Of a DNA stretch of 64,000 nt, positions 1 through 13,001 are shown piece by piece. Under the pieces are notes generated by a model. The model saw only the letters and a list, made by a program, of their open reading frames with translations, did no database searches and was not told the origin of the DNA. The stretch's first letter is position 1. Every line of letters starts with the position of its first letter. The position numbers were made by a program, and so were the translations under genes. The stretch is from Eutypella sp. D-1 (lineage: Eukaryota > Ascomycota > Sordariomycetes > Xylariales > Diatrypaceae), in the NCBI GenBank assembly GCA_023313575.1, contig JAJTTP010000002.1, positions 1,302,001 to 1,366,000 on the forward strand, read 5' to 3'.

Positions 1-3000
1 CGCGAACACCTATGTAGTTCACCGTGCAACATGACGCTCGCCGGTAATGCTTTCGTTCGAACGGCTTCGTGGCGGATCGTAGAGAGTCCAGTTGTTCAGG
101 TCGTACATCGGCTGATGGTTCTAATGCAAACTTCCTGACGGGAATAAACACCTGATGGGCTGTCATAACTCCACGCGGTATGCTTGGCGACGACACCTGG
201 GCGCGACATCACCGCGGAGGGCAGCGTGCGAGAATGTACGAGGCATGTCAGTTTCATACTCAGAAGACCCTGGGCCCTCTCTTCATTCCAGGTCTCCTAG
301 TCCATGATTCTGTCGCGGTTCTTCCTGGGTTCTTCGGGGACTACGTTGGATCGGTCTTTCTCGGAAGCATCGCGCTGCCACCGCCTATATTTCATTGTGG
401 TCGCCATCTCTTCAAGGCATCCGATAACTCCTGAGCACTTCGACGTGTCTTCCCGAAGGAGCGCTCAGGCCTTCCTGGTACCCCCCTATCGGCATCTTGG
501 AATGGGATGGTGAAGCATCCACGTACGATGTCCGCGTTGCCATGAAGCGCTACAAACTCTCCGCGATATATTTCTCTCGTCAGCTGTCTCCAGCGCTTCA
601 CGTAAGACTCACGTGTAGCCGCACAATCTCCACGGCCGTATGTCACCGGACGGGTCGGCCGTATGATTTGCGATGGGTATCGTCGTCGGTGATGGCATTC
701 CGAAGGACCAAAGCGCCACGACTTCCCGTACCTTCTCGGTCTCGGACCACTCGCTCTCCCTCTGTTCTTGTCGCAGGTTCACATTCCCACCAAGTCAAGC
801 GATTTTCATCTTCGGTATCGGCGCTGGAGCTCAACTTATCCAGCAATGCGTTTTCAACGCCAACGTCCTGGATGGTGTCCGAGCAAGTCGTGACCAAGGA
901 TTGATCATATGTGTTTCTGGCGCCATCGTGTCGTATGATATACCCCTCCTGTAATCCGACACCCATGATTCTTTTTCTCCTCGCTCCTCATTTCACCTTC
1001 ATGATATGTTCAACTTCGTTCCGCGATGCATGAATACCCCACGCCGTGTAAGTCATTGGTGTTCCAAGGCCGGCCATCTTCCCCGCGTAGTCCAGCGTTC
1101 GCCCCTCGGGACCCCAGCCCTGTTTTTGAAGTGTGCAGTCGTGAAGGTGGTCTTTGCCTTCTGAGATGTGGTTCCAGAAGGAGGGGAAGGGGAGAAGCGG
1201 GCAGAGCAGTAGGGCTGGCGGCAAGGGCGGGTTTAAGTATCCGCGACTATCCCTGTGACAGCTTCAGACAGCGCGCCCGCCTGACCCCATACGAACAGGC
1301 GGTGTGTGAGGCAAGCCTGATGGCCTAGGTACCCGGCTGGGGCTACTGTAGGTGAGTCACCTCGGCGCAAAGCTAGGTATGGTGGATCTTCGGATTGCCA
1401 AGGAAGTTTCCCCTTCTCCCCTTTCCTTGATATAGGTACATCCGCAAGAAATGCTTCTTCATACAGCATCCCATCCCATATTACCCATTATATCGGGATC
1501 GTTCTTTTGGGGATCATAGGTTGGCCGTGCAAGTTCAAGGGGATCATCACAGAGACCTACAAGACTAGAACGGAGACTCCGTTTCGCGCGCCGTCGACCG
1601 ATGATTTTAGTCTCGGCTAGTCAACTAATCACGAAGAGAAGAGGAGCATGGCCCGTGCCACCTCTTTAGACGGCGGCAAGGTCGGTAACTACTTTAATAC
1701 GTCGGTCAATAAGGGATAACGGTCCCTCTCTAGACGTCAAGCTTACCTAAGTAGCTGGGCCCAGGTCACCATCGCGTAGATAACTAACTGCCAGTTCAGG
1801 CCTTTTGATCCGTTTGCAAAAGCCGTTATGGACATGCTCCTATCATATGCCTATCCTCATACAGGTAATCTCAAGGGCTTCTTCCGCGATGTTTCTCTAG
1901 TGTCGGCCGTATCTGCAGGGATAACCGAACACTGTTTTGAGGCTGCGAGGCTGATCATTGCCGGGCGCGCGCCTCGATCGTACGCCGTTGTGGCAATTGG
2001 GCTGTGGGGAAGGATGGTTTGATGTCGGAGATCTTGGAACGCACTCGGAGAGACTCGGATAGGGAGGGATATCCAGTCCTTTATTACTGTCACTCTGATT
2101 GCTAGCAATGCCTACATAGCTAATAGCGGTTCAGTGGACAGCCACTTCCCCCCTCTTGACTTTGACTACTGAAAAAAATAGTTGCTACCATATCCAAACC
2201 ACCACTACCACACTTGGCTCAGAGCAAGAGAACTACGAGACAACTTCCTATTCTAGCTTATTCATCATCAGAGCGCAGCTGAATTCAACATCATCTCATG
2301 TCGTCGAACCTGATGCCACGAATCCGAGATGGCGGAAATCCAGATGTATATCCATGGGTACTACGACCGGGTAGGCACCACCAATATCAGTAGCCTCGTA
2401 GACAGTAATAATGCGCTGCTTTCCTTAGCCGTAGACAGACTTCTATCGGTGAAACTGGGTTTACATTAGCCAAGTCATCATTCAGCAATGAGCTTTTTCT
2501 TACCAGCAAATGCAGCATGCGTGAATACCTGGCAGAGGCATGATTGGTTATGCGGCTCTTCCAGTGAGCGTCCCTCGCCCTATTCCGTCTGGCTTTGATG
2601 ATACACTCACAGCATGACGCTTTATTCTTACTTACCAGCCGGCCACCGCTCGCAAGCGAAGTTTACCGATTCCAGCCCCTTTCTTACTATACCGATAGTC
2701 CAAATGGCATACACACCAGTCTCTCTGTGATATCACGATTACCTTGCATGTCCCAATTGCAAGTTGTCGATACATTGCTGGGGAGACGTCCATCTCACGG
2801 AATACCCCGTAAGATCTCACGATCCCCGTGCTGACGCCGCGTATATTCGCATGCGGCGTCGCAGAATCTCGTATTCGATGCAAAGTCGGCTCACGATGAC
2901 TCGTCATAAAATTTCGAACACGCATTTTCGTCCCGCGTTCTCATTCGTCGCTCGCTTAGAATGCAATATCCATCACAGCGTCGTCATACCCGAGGGGGAT

Positions 3001-6000
3001 AATGAGATAAGCCTTATCTCAGCCGCCGCCGCCGCCGCCGCCGCCGCCATCGTCGCTGTCGCAGCGCACCCCTGTCCCCCCTTTTTACTCGACGTCACAA
3101 GCCACCAGGCATGCAGCTCGCCCTTTCGAGAGATATTCAAGCCAGCCACAGCGCAAGCATTTTAGCATACTCTGCCAGGACTCCCATTGGTGGATCTGGG
3201 ATAACCGATGAGTTTCGAGTCGCAAAGTCCGGCTATAAAGGGAAAGGGAAGAAAAACTTAAGGAAAAGTGCACTTTCAACGAAAATGGGCGACCATCCAC
3301 CCACCTACATGAGATACGCACTTGCATGTATAGCTTGTCAATAGATAGGATGAAAAGGCTGGAGGGTAGGATCCTATGTAGGCATAATCTGGTAGACGAT
3401 TCCGTGCAGAAGTTAGTTTCGAGACATCATCAGATTATTTGGAGGTGGCAGTATGCGGTTACAGCAGCTCTCCCACTTTTGGAGGACCATGGGCAGCCTT
3501 TGACAGACCATTTCTGGCTGTTCTGGGCCATCCTTTTCTTGGTTCCTTTCCCCTTTCTGCATGTATCGTGGTAATCTAAGACCCTCCGTACAACCCTCCC
3601 GGATCAAGCACCCACGCCATACTACATAAACCCTCGTTAGCTCTCCCAAGTATGCAAGAAATTCTGCATGATGCAGGAAGCTAGAGGGTCACACACACAC
3701 TCACACACGCACACATATCCTCACTCGCATATATAGTGGCATATAAATAGGCCGATGCACGCCCACTTAGCCGGCTTCGTCTATACATCTTCTATACATC
3801 TCACGTAGCCCGATGTAGCCGCCGCACGCATGGACGTAGGTATGTATGCTGTCGTCACCTGCATAGTAATGTAGGCAATTAGCTAGTCCGCGGGGGTGTC
3901 TGGTCTAATCTACCCTGATTCAGCGACATGCAGTGGCAATGCAGCCGCTTGGCTTGGGGGTCGTACAGCATATCCTGCCGTGTTCAGTGGGGTTTACCAG
4001 CGGTGCCGGCGCTTGACAGATACCAGCATAGTTACCTATATAGTAACATCAATATATGCTAGTCCCACGAAGAGGGTTATAGCCATGGTTGTATATGTAG
4101 GGGGGCAGGGCAAGGGGGGGGACCAGAATCTCGGCTCTTCATATGTACGGGAACAGTCTGGTACGTCACCAGCCAACACCTGGTGAGCCACGTGCAGTAC
4201 TGGACGTTAAAGGATCGCCGGCATGGGTGATTCCTGACATAGAAATATGATATCACCCGGTCCCCTACTCTCGAAGTATTATGATGAAAGATCTGATAAT
4301 AGTAGACACCCGTAGGGTAAATTAACACCACTGCCTGTATGCCCAGGCCCAAGATGGAGGGCTACAGACCGTACAATTTAAGTAAGAGACTACTCGGTTA
4401 GTTCCCTCGTATCAGAGGAGTTCTCCCTGGATAACAATAATCTCTCATAGTAATTTACCATCAGCAAGGTAGTCAAAAGCCTCCGGGGCCTGTGTGAAGG
4501 TTACTAGCTACCGAGGCCGTTCAAACGGACCCGAAGCTACGAGGTTGAGGTTGGACCGGGAGTACCAGAGCGGACGAAAACTCGGGCCCGGTCCTACGAA
4601 GCGTGCTTGTTAATACGCAGGTGGACAGGGGGCAGCAGACCGAATGGGGTGGGAGTGCCAGAGTGTGTCTAGGGAGGTACATGGCATGGTCAGGGGTGTG
4701 AACGAAGTACTGAGGGATCGAAGGATGTACACATTCGTATCTAAACTCGAGATCATGTATATCCCTATGGGTCAAAGTTTAGATCCGCTATGCATTATTG
4801 CCGGGGTCCCCCCCCCCCTCTTGGTATGCGTGTGCGTACAAGAATGTTGTGCTCCTACATACATGACCTTCACGTACATAACTTACACAGTACAGTGGAT
4901 GTATTAGCCCACACTAGATAGGGCTACGCAGTACTAGAGGATCTCTCAAGTGTATTTTTTCTATGTTACACAGTAATAAGTCATAAGTCATATGGAGACC
5001 ACCACTTTTTTCCGGCTCTTACGTCTTTGTCAAGCATCCAGCTGTACTCTATCCTACCATGTAACGCAACATACGATCTTGGGCAACCAGTTGAGAAGTC
5101 ATCTATCTGTCCACCTATCTAGATATCCACTTTAACTCTACAGCTCTACAAATGTATTAGGTTCTAGACCATAACAACTCCTAGGAAGTGAGAGATGGGA
5201 GTCGATTCTTCCATACACACGCCCTCAGCCGAAATTTGAAAGCCCTACACATGTACAACGCAACGTGGATAGTGTAAGAGTCACTTCCTATGGTCAACAG
5301 CGGTATTCTACTCCAGGCATGTCCGTAGTCTCCCGTTTAGTTACAATACAACGATAGGCTATTCTAGTATTTCCCCTAAAAGGCGACTAGGCCTACACTG
5401 AGTACAGTCGGCATGGTGTGGTACTCTTAATGCGGAGTTCTCTTCCACGTAACACAGTATTTGTGCCGGTTCAGTCATACCTGTCTAGTTAAAGCCTGCA
5501 CTCGTGATGGTGTGCCATACATCGTCATTAAGAAAAACTAGAAGGTTTATACCACTACCACATATTGAATTCGCATCCATATATGGGCTTTTCCCCTTTT
5601 GATTCATCATGTTAAGAATGGGAATAGGTCGCATCCACTCCTTCCCCCAAACCACAACCCCATGATATCTTCTTAATCCCTGTGGCGGATCGCGCGGGTC
5701 CGCTGGGGAAGGAATTGTCTTTAGCAGATGTGAGTAACTGAGTCCGGCAATGACTTAGCTACTAGTTCGTCAAGACAGTGCAATTGCTCCGTACTCTAGT
5801 GCTCTCTGGTCCCTATCTAGCATAACTAGGTAGGATCGAGATACTGTGTCTCTTCAACATAGAGTGTAACCTATGACATTGTCCATTCGCTATTTCGTTG
5901 TCTAGAGATGCCATTAGTTGTGACGGACAGAAGAGGGATCGCGGATCGGTACGCCTCTACCAACTTCACACAGGAGATATGGGTACCCCGGCTCGCAAAT

Positions 6001-9000
6001 ATAGTTGATTGTAGGTAGGAATACATAATAAGATGGACAATGACTGTCAGAAACTGCTAGTGGTGCTACACAAACTATACATACCTCTTTGCGGTAAGCA
6101 AGGTGAGCAACACCTAGGTAGGGTACAGCGCAGGTGTGCATTCCGGGATGCATGTAAGCCACCTCGCATGCCACCGAGGTAGGGTATTATGTTGGGAGGC
6201 GAGGAGGTAGACCTTGGTTAGCTTACGTAGCAGGGACCCAATCATCTGCCGGATATGGCCCCCAATGTCTCATGACTTCGAGGCCATGCGCCTTTCCGTC
6301 CCGATTCTGAAAGGGTCGCGGTTCGGCTTGCCCGCAGAGTCGATCCGATGATTCAAGCTAGGTATATCGTCGATCCTGTCGGAATCATACCCCACAAACG
6401 TAAGCCCACGTCCAGACCGGAGCCCGGGATGCCGAGTAATGGTACGCTCCTTCGTCATCGCCCACACCTTCGTGCTTCCCCATCGTCGCATTCGGGGAAG
6501 GTCGTGGCGGCATCCCGATGCATATTCCGGGGCACGCCTTACGCGTACGAATACCTACATCGTGGATTCGGAGACATACGTACGTGGATGGATATGGACA
6601 TCATACGTGCATACATGCATAGCAACATACTGCCTCATGCACTAACTACACAGCATGTAGGTAAGGACCTGTAAGCAAGTTTTCCGAGATTTCATCTGGG
6701 CCCAGCATGCACGTGTCGAGAATATCTACGGTAGCGACCAGGAGCACACTCCACTCTTCTACAAGGCCAACTCTGATCGTGCATGCGCGCCAAATGCAGG
6801 TCCGCGAGGATGGGGTTAGGCGCGGCTGACTACGTAGTTACTTGGTGAAATGTAGGATAGGTGTAGACCCCGTGTGGTTTTAGAACGATGAGAGGGCCCC
6901 CCTTCAGATGCCCCAGCCTCCAGCAGGTCGTGCTAAGTACTTATTTTACACACGCAGGTACACACACACGCACTACTACGATGCCTTCTACAGGGTCATA
7001 CCCGGCTTACAAGATCTCCTGTTCCCCCAAACTTGGCGTAGGAATATCAGGAAGTAGACGCTCAGCTTCGTGCAGTGACACCATAGTCGCCACTTCGGTT
7101 TTTGCCCGGTTGTAGTGACGAGGCTAAGCTTAGTTGCAAAATGTATTCCCTCCTCTCTTCGGCGTGTTATGGGGTGAAGAAATCATGTGTATGCGTGACC
7201 GTATTGTGTTCGAGGGCGTCAACAAGAGCCTCACAACCCCAACACCTCCAAATAATGTTAGGTGACACCACCCCCATCCTTGGAAGGACATACGAAGTTG
7301 GACACGTGTATACCTATGTATAACGTGCTATACGCAATGACATGTATGCACATTAGATATACCTTGCGATTACGGAGCAATGGGCACGACGTGTCTATAC
7401 TACGCAGAGTCGAAAGTAACAATCCCTGACAGCGTATTGGATGTTGCTCTCGAAATCGCTTTCTCAATCAGGCAACCTCTAACCCTGCGTGACGAATAAG
7501 ATCGCATCCGATTTCTCAGCTCATGTGCTGCTGACCTATACATCTAAACTATAATCAGTAACCCCTTGTTGCTGACACACGTACGTATCTATGCAGGCCG
7601 CTGGTAAAGTTGTTGTCCGGAGGTCTTTAGAACGCGCCCACATCTCTGCTCGGATATGACTAGTAGTCTCGACACTATATCGATGGCGCTTACAGCCCTA
7701 GGATCAACAATGGGGAGGAGAGGCCGGCTAAGCTTCGTATGAACGAAAGATCCCTCCCATGAGTGATCGGACCCGCGGCAATCGGAACCGGCTCGAAGTA
7801 GGTAGAGGAGGAGCCGCATACTCCTTTTTAGGCTCGCTTCTGGTGCCAGGGAACGCGAACTTGACCGAAAATCACCCCGAAATGGGCAAGAGAGCACACT
7901 TCGCTCGGTACCCGTACCCCGATCAGGTCTAAAAGCATCGCCGACGCGAGCTAGATGTATCAGATAGGTAAGCAGTAGGGGCGACTAAAGCACAAGAAGA
8001 TGCAAGTCATTTTGCGTGCAAGGTTGCCTCTCTTTACAGCACGTAGTTAGCTGCGGCAGACAGTGTAAATATTTAAGCGTGTCGGTTAGAATTCAACTGA
8101 AGGCCAACAGCTAGAGTGACTAGGGGACTAGTAAACCAGGTTCGATCACTAATGGAGGTAGTTAGTTGCAACCTTGCATGAACCTACGAACTCCATCGCG
8201 ATTTGTGTACCGCCAAGGCATGCACGTAGCCTCTCTTGGAATCGTACTAGTTCACAGGTTTTCTCATCACTACAATATACTCCTGGCCCATAGCTGCCGT
8301 ATGTGTTTGGCTCACCCGTGAGCATTCAAATGAGATCACAATCTCTCTTCCGGCGTCACACGAGGGATGGGGCCGAAGAGCACTATAATTTGATATTCCT
8401 AAAAAGGGGAGGAGGGGGGCAGGGTCATATACCATAAGGTCTCTAAGAGTCAAGAGGAGGGACGAAGGACACCCCCGCCAAGCATTTATAAGTCCGATCT
8501 AGTGCCCTTCATCCATCACTAAACCACTTAGCCCACGGCCATAATACTACCTTTAACGATGTGAAAAAGCGCGGAGAGGAGGTTTATAATCCAGATAGCC
8601 CATAATACTAACCGCATGGTGGGGTTAGGCTAGACGTGAGGGGTTGACTGGGAAAAAAAAATTGCATACGAACGTATGTGTGTGGAGGGTGTACTATACT
8701 TATTAGTCAATGGTTGCGTCGCCTGGTGTGTATATTTGCTTTATTACGAGCCAGCGGACTCGTCGAACACGAATAAGACACTGCTGGCACGGAGACTTAT
8801 TATCGGGTCTCGTCTTGCTGGATAAAGCGACCTTGGATAAGAGTAAACCGAAGGTCGTCGAGTACCTAGCCAGTCATGCGTGTCCATGGAAGGCATACAG
8901 GCAGACCAGGGCATCATATTTTGATTGGTAGTCATTTGGCTAGGAGCGGAAATGGAACCTATATCCCTGCATGCATCTGGACCTGCTGTGCGACGACTCC

Positions 9001-9958
9001 TTTTTTCCTTTCTTCGTGATATCTGGATACCCAGGACCAGTGTGGACGACGCAGTGCAACCAAATACTCATATGCTCTACCGGCATTCAAGTAACACCCA
9101 CGATATGCACGACCGTATCAAACTCCATGCCGTGATACTCCCAACGACGATCCGGCTGAATGTAACCGACTTCGCTTGACCAATCACCTGTGCTGCACCT
9201 CACAAGCCTTTCCGGACCCTTCCATATAGGTAAACGAGACGGCCACATAAACATATATTATTTTTCTCCTGGAGCGGAGCAGTCCCCGTTCTTCCCCATG
9301 CCTAGCCCGGGACCTCTGAATACCTATCGCTTATTCTCTAACCTCGATGTCTTGCGTAAGTGATTGATCACAATCTAACTGTTCCGTTTTCCTCATGAAT
9401 TATCCCGTCACATGTGGTTCCTATTCCCATCCCCGTCCAGCCCCCAAAGCAGACATCGCCCAATCTTGGATTTTGTTTGGATCCTCCCTGAAAGTCACCA
9501 GTAACGCCATATCCAGAAATGGACAAGACCATTTCCTTCATCAGACCGGTAGATATTCCCTTCCTTTCGTGTATTAGAACACTCTAGGTGTATCATCAAG
9601 GTCGAATCCCCACCATTTTCCCTTTACCCCTGCCACATTTTTATCCCCGTGGGCTTTTTCTCCTGAAAATTACAACACTCTCCTTTCTCCGGAGCGTCAA
9701 CTTAATAAAAGACTTTTTGTATGCAAGTGACCACCAATTTGGTATGAGATCATTGCAATCTAGCTTCGTGGTGTGAGTCCGGTCATCGATAGTCGGTGCC
9801 AGGCTGTTGATAGGGTCAAGAGGGGTGAGTACTGTATACCTCGCCCCATGATCCGTCGATGTCCAATTAGGAAAGGAGTTTCGTAAATCGTGACATTATA
9901 ATGCCCGCTTCGTCATAAATTGAACGTCCACAGCAGCCCGTCGGAATGGCTCTGGTAT
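1..9958. other. Gene-poor region, no supported gene
   Basis: No open frame here shows a recognisable domain, a convincing exon series, or codon use like the genes further right. Frames are short and often open on both strands at once, as expected of non-coding DNA. Composition is mixed, with AT-rich patches around 4.9-5.9 kb. Small features are a CA-rich microsatellite near 3694-3720 and a GCC run at 3022-3048. The stretch at 392-966 on the minus strand looks faintly coding and is listed as a finding. No tRNA with a clear B box, no transposon ends and no long terminal repeats were recognised. Confidence 0.6.
3022..3048. repeat. (GCC)9 trinucleotide microsatellite
   Basis: Nine uninterrupted GCC units lie in non-coding sequence. 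A frame through it would read poly-alanine, but nothing around it supports a gene. Confidence 0.9.
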
Positions 9959-11675
9959 TTAGCGAAGCCCGGTGCAGAGCGGTACCGGTGATGAATCTCG
10001 GTCCAGTTCGATCAAGACCTGCTTCTCGGCGTTCACTGGCGGGTTCCGGTTACGAAGTGCCAGCAAGCGATCCAAATCGTCTGGCCGAGGCCTGGGCGTC
10101 GTGATGCTATCGCTTCGCTGGGGTTGGCGCGCCAGACGTTGGTCGTCATTCGTATCACCATCAGGCCGGCTGCCCCAAGACGTCTAAAACTCGCGTCGTT
10201 AGTTTTAGGGTAACGAAATCGGGGTCATTAGGTCGCATCATACCATGTTAAGTGTCATGAGAGCATACAGCTTGATGAAACCATGAAAGTAGCCGAAAAT
10301 GATCGAGACCGGTAGATAGATGATATCGCTGGGGTGGCGTCTGAAGAGACCGACCAATTTGATCACCTTGGTGAATCCGAAGACGAATATGATCTGGGCC
10401 CAGAGCAGCTGCTGTCTGGTGTGCGTCTCCCAGCCCTCAGTACCCCACCAAAGAGCAAAGATAATCAGGGGATCGAAGACAAATGCGAGAGAGGTGAAGG
10501 TCGCAATGTGCAAGGCGTAGGTGGACCACCACTGTTGCCTGTAGGGGTAGCGGCTATTAGTACGTCTCTTGTTGAAGATATTAATATAGAAGGCCAGATG
10601 CATAGGGGCTTACTTTAGGACGTATCTCTCTCGAACCAGGCTTGTCCAGTTGCTCCGCCAGTTGCTACGAGCCCATCGGGAACACTGGTAGAGAAATTTC
10701 ATGCCATTTTCGAGCGTCGTCTCGATTTCGCATTCGCGTTCGTACTGGATCCAGGTCTTCCACTGGTGACTCACAAGCCAGCGCGTCACGAAGTTGTCGT
10801 CGTCGGCATTAAGGATGAATTTACGCCATCTCTCAGTTTTGAATCCCTCGAGGAAGTCGTGGCTACTTAAGATCTCCGATCGGTAGGCTCCGGTCCGACC
10901 AGACATACAGGAGGTGCCGCCGTCCATGTAATGAGTGGCCGAGATCTCGAAGTTTCGGCGTTCAATGTACGCTGCACCGAGCCAGTTGAAAATTTTGGAG
11001 GTCACCGACCCCTGCCGCTCACGCCGCACACGTTGGCACGTGCCAACGCCTCCCACCTCGGGATCTTCGAACGGGGCAAGGATCCAAGGCATCAACGTTG
11101 ATGGCCATGTCACGTCATCATCTGCCATGATAATTATTTCCGTCTCCACGTCCGGCAGTGCCTCGCAGACTTGAAGACGTTTATTGGCCATGCTCGTACA
11201 GAGAACCTTGATCCTGTCGGATAAGGGTAAGGTCTTGGTGAGTTTCTCCAAAGCTTCGAACTTGTCGGCCGTCGTGACAAGTCTGAGCTGATAGGGCCTG
11301 CAAGCCAGAATGCTTTCGAGCGAGGGCCGCAGTTCCTCAAAGACATTGTGAATAGTTGGTATGATGACAGTCACGTCATCGGCTGTGAAGGTCGGCTTTT
11401 CTGGAATAGGTTTCGACTTGTAGCGCCAGTGAGCCCAAGTATGACCAATTAATCGCACGTAGCGGTGCAGCCTGTGGCGGGAGTTAGAATATTGCTTGCT
11501 AGGGAGACGCTTGGGGCTGGCCCAGCTGGGAAGGATAGCGCATAGCGGGAAAAGACAGGCCTTACCATAGCACACAAAAAACAACCCACCAGAACCTAGC
11601 CGAGTGCCAAAAGCCGAACCTAGGAATGACCAAAGGCAAAAGCTCAGTGGCAATGTCGATGCTAGTTGCGTTCAT
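9959..11675 (-). CDS. Fungal type-2 glycosyltransferase (membrane polysaccharide synthase), 4 exons
   Basis: Predicted 495-residue membrane GT2 enzyme of the hyaluronan/cellulose-synthase-like fungal family. Members use a nucleotide sugar to extend a surface polysaccharide, and the Zymoseptoria/Fusarium relatives are needed for hyphal growth on solid surfaces. Exons on the minus strand are 11675-11566, 11471-10614, 10538-10244 and 10183-9959; all junctions are GT-AG and in phase. Residues 73-76 read IIPT. D154-D156 (ADDDV) is the donor/metal motif, D260-D262 (ADDDN) the acceptor-side acidic motif, and Q299-W303 (QCSRW) the QxxRW motif. Hydrophobic segments follow the catalytic domain. The last exon restores a TSWGSR motif that I associate with this family after the final membrane segment. 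The start was chosen at an ATG in CACCATGA context, which gives a hydrophobic N-terminal segment before the first intron. The sugar and polymer cannot be told from sequence. It has no close gene neighbours. Confidence 0.9.
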
Positions 11676-12985
11676 GGTGATGGTAGATTAAGAGTAATTT
11701 TGGCGAGGGGATTCGGCAATCTTCCGAGTTCCCCAACGTAGTGGTGCCGTGGGCGGGTGTAGTGTAATTAGTAAGTTTTCCCTTCCTTTTATTCCCTATA
11801 CCCTTTTCCCCGTTACCCTCCCTATGTCTCGCCCGAGCGACAGACTCTTTGAAAATATGAAGAGTGAAAACTCAGGTGCCTAGCCTCTCCCAGTTCCACG
11901 TGGATGTAGAAAAAGGTACGGTGCACAAGCACTTCAGACAATCCGATTATTGCTGAGGCGTAGTCCAGTGGTGACCCTTTAACACGGTCTGAAGAACCGA
12001 GAGGGACTAGCAGTCTTTATAAATGCCTTCTACCCCGAAAAAAACGGTGGGCAAACTGTATGATGAAAGACGCCTGCTTGCTTGCGATTTGTGATCTTGA
12101 CCGGTGGTATGTAGTGATTAAGACAACGATGACCCGAGGCGACCCGGGATGTGTCCGGTAGATGGTATCGTCCCCAAACGTTCCTTGTTTTCTTCAATCT
12201 TGGAAGACAGTAACCTGCAAGCTCCCGTGAAAGATTACACAATTAGGTAGAAAGAACGACTCCCAGGAACCGTTTCTCGAACTCGAGACATGCAAAAATG
12301 GGTTTTTTTTCTCCAAGTCGCACAAACGTCCGGTCTAAGTCGGGAAGAGCAAAGAAGCCGTACCCAAATATAATACACGACTAAGCAAAAAGAAAAGGAC
12401 AAATTACTTGTAAAGGAAGATACGAAGACCCTAAAGAAAAGAAGCCATTGTGACAAGAACAAGAGAGGAAGAGGCTTTGAGGGTCGGGTAGTAGATGGGA
12501 TATAAGAGCTTCTTCACATGAGAGTTAGAGGTCCAGGCCAGCCGGGGAGGAGGCGAAGGCACATATGTATACCTGCACATGTACGTATGTATATCGATAC
12601 TTGATACTTTATATACAAGCACAACCCAGTTAGATAGGTGCAGACATATGGGGCAAGAACTCGGCCAACGGTCGAGAGGTTAATAGAAACCATTGTGCAT
12701 CAGACAACGTATGAGGTTAGAACGGGCAAGGTCATTGCTTAGCTTCGTCTTTCCAGAAAGTCGAGGTGGTTGTATATTTCTACAAGTCTACCAGGATGTA
12801 TATGCGCCTCCGTTTGGATATGCAGCATGCAGGTGGTGTATGCCGGAAAAAGCGTGTGGGATGTGCGAGTATGTGTGCGTGCATGTGTAGTTTAGTCTGT
12901 ACATCGATATGAGTTGTGGTACTCGCTGAGTACATGACGGGACCCTCGATTTGGGACAGGGGAAGAAGATGGGGGGAAGGGAGCA

Positions 12986-13001
12986 GGGGGGGGGGGGGGG
13001 G
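12986..13001. repeat. G16 homopolymer
   Basis: Sixteen consecutive G on the plus strand, inside a purine-rich stretch. Such tracts are error-prone in sequencing, so the exact length is uncertain. Confidence 0.85.
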
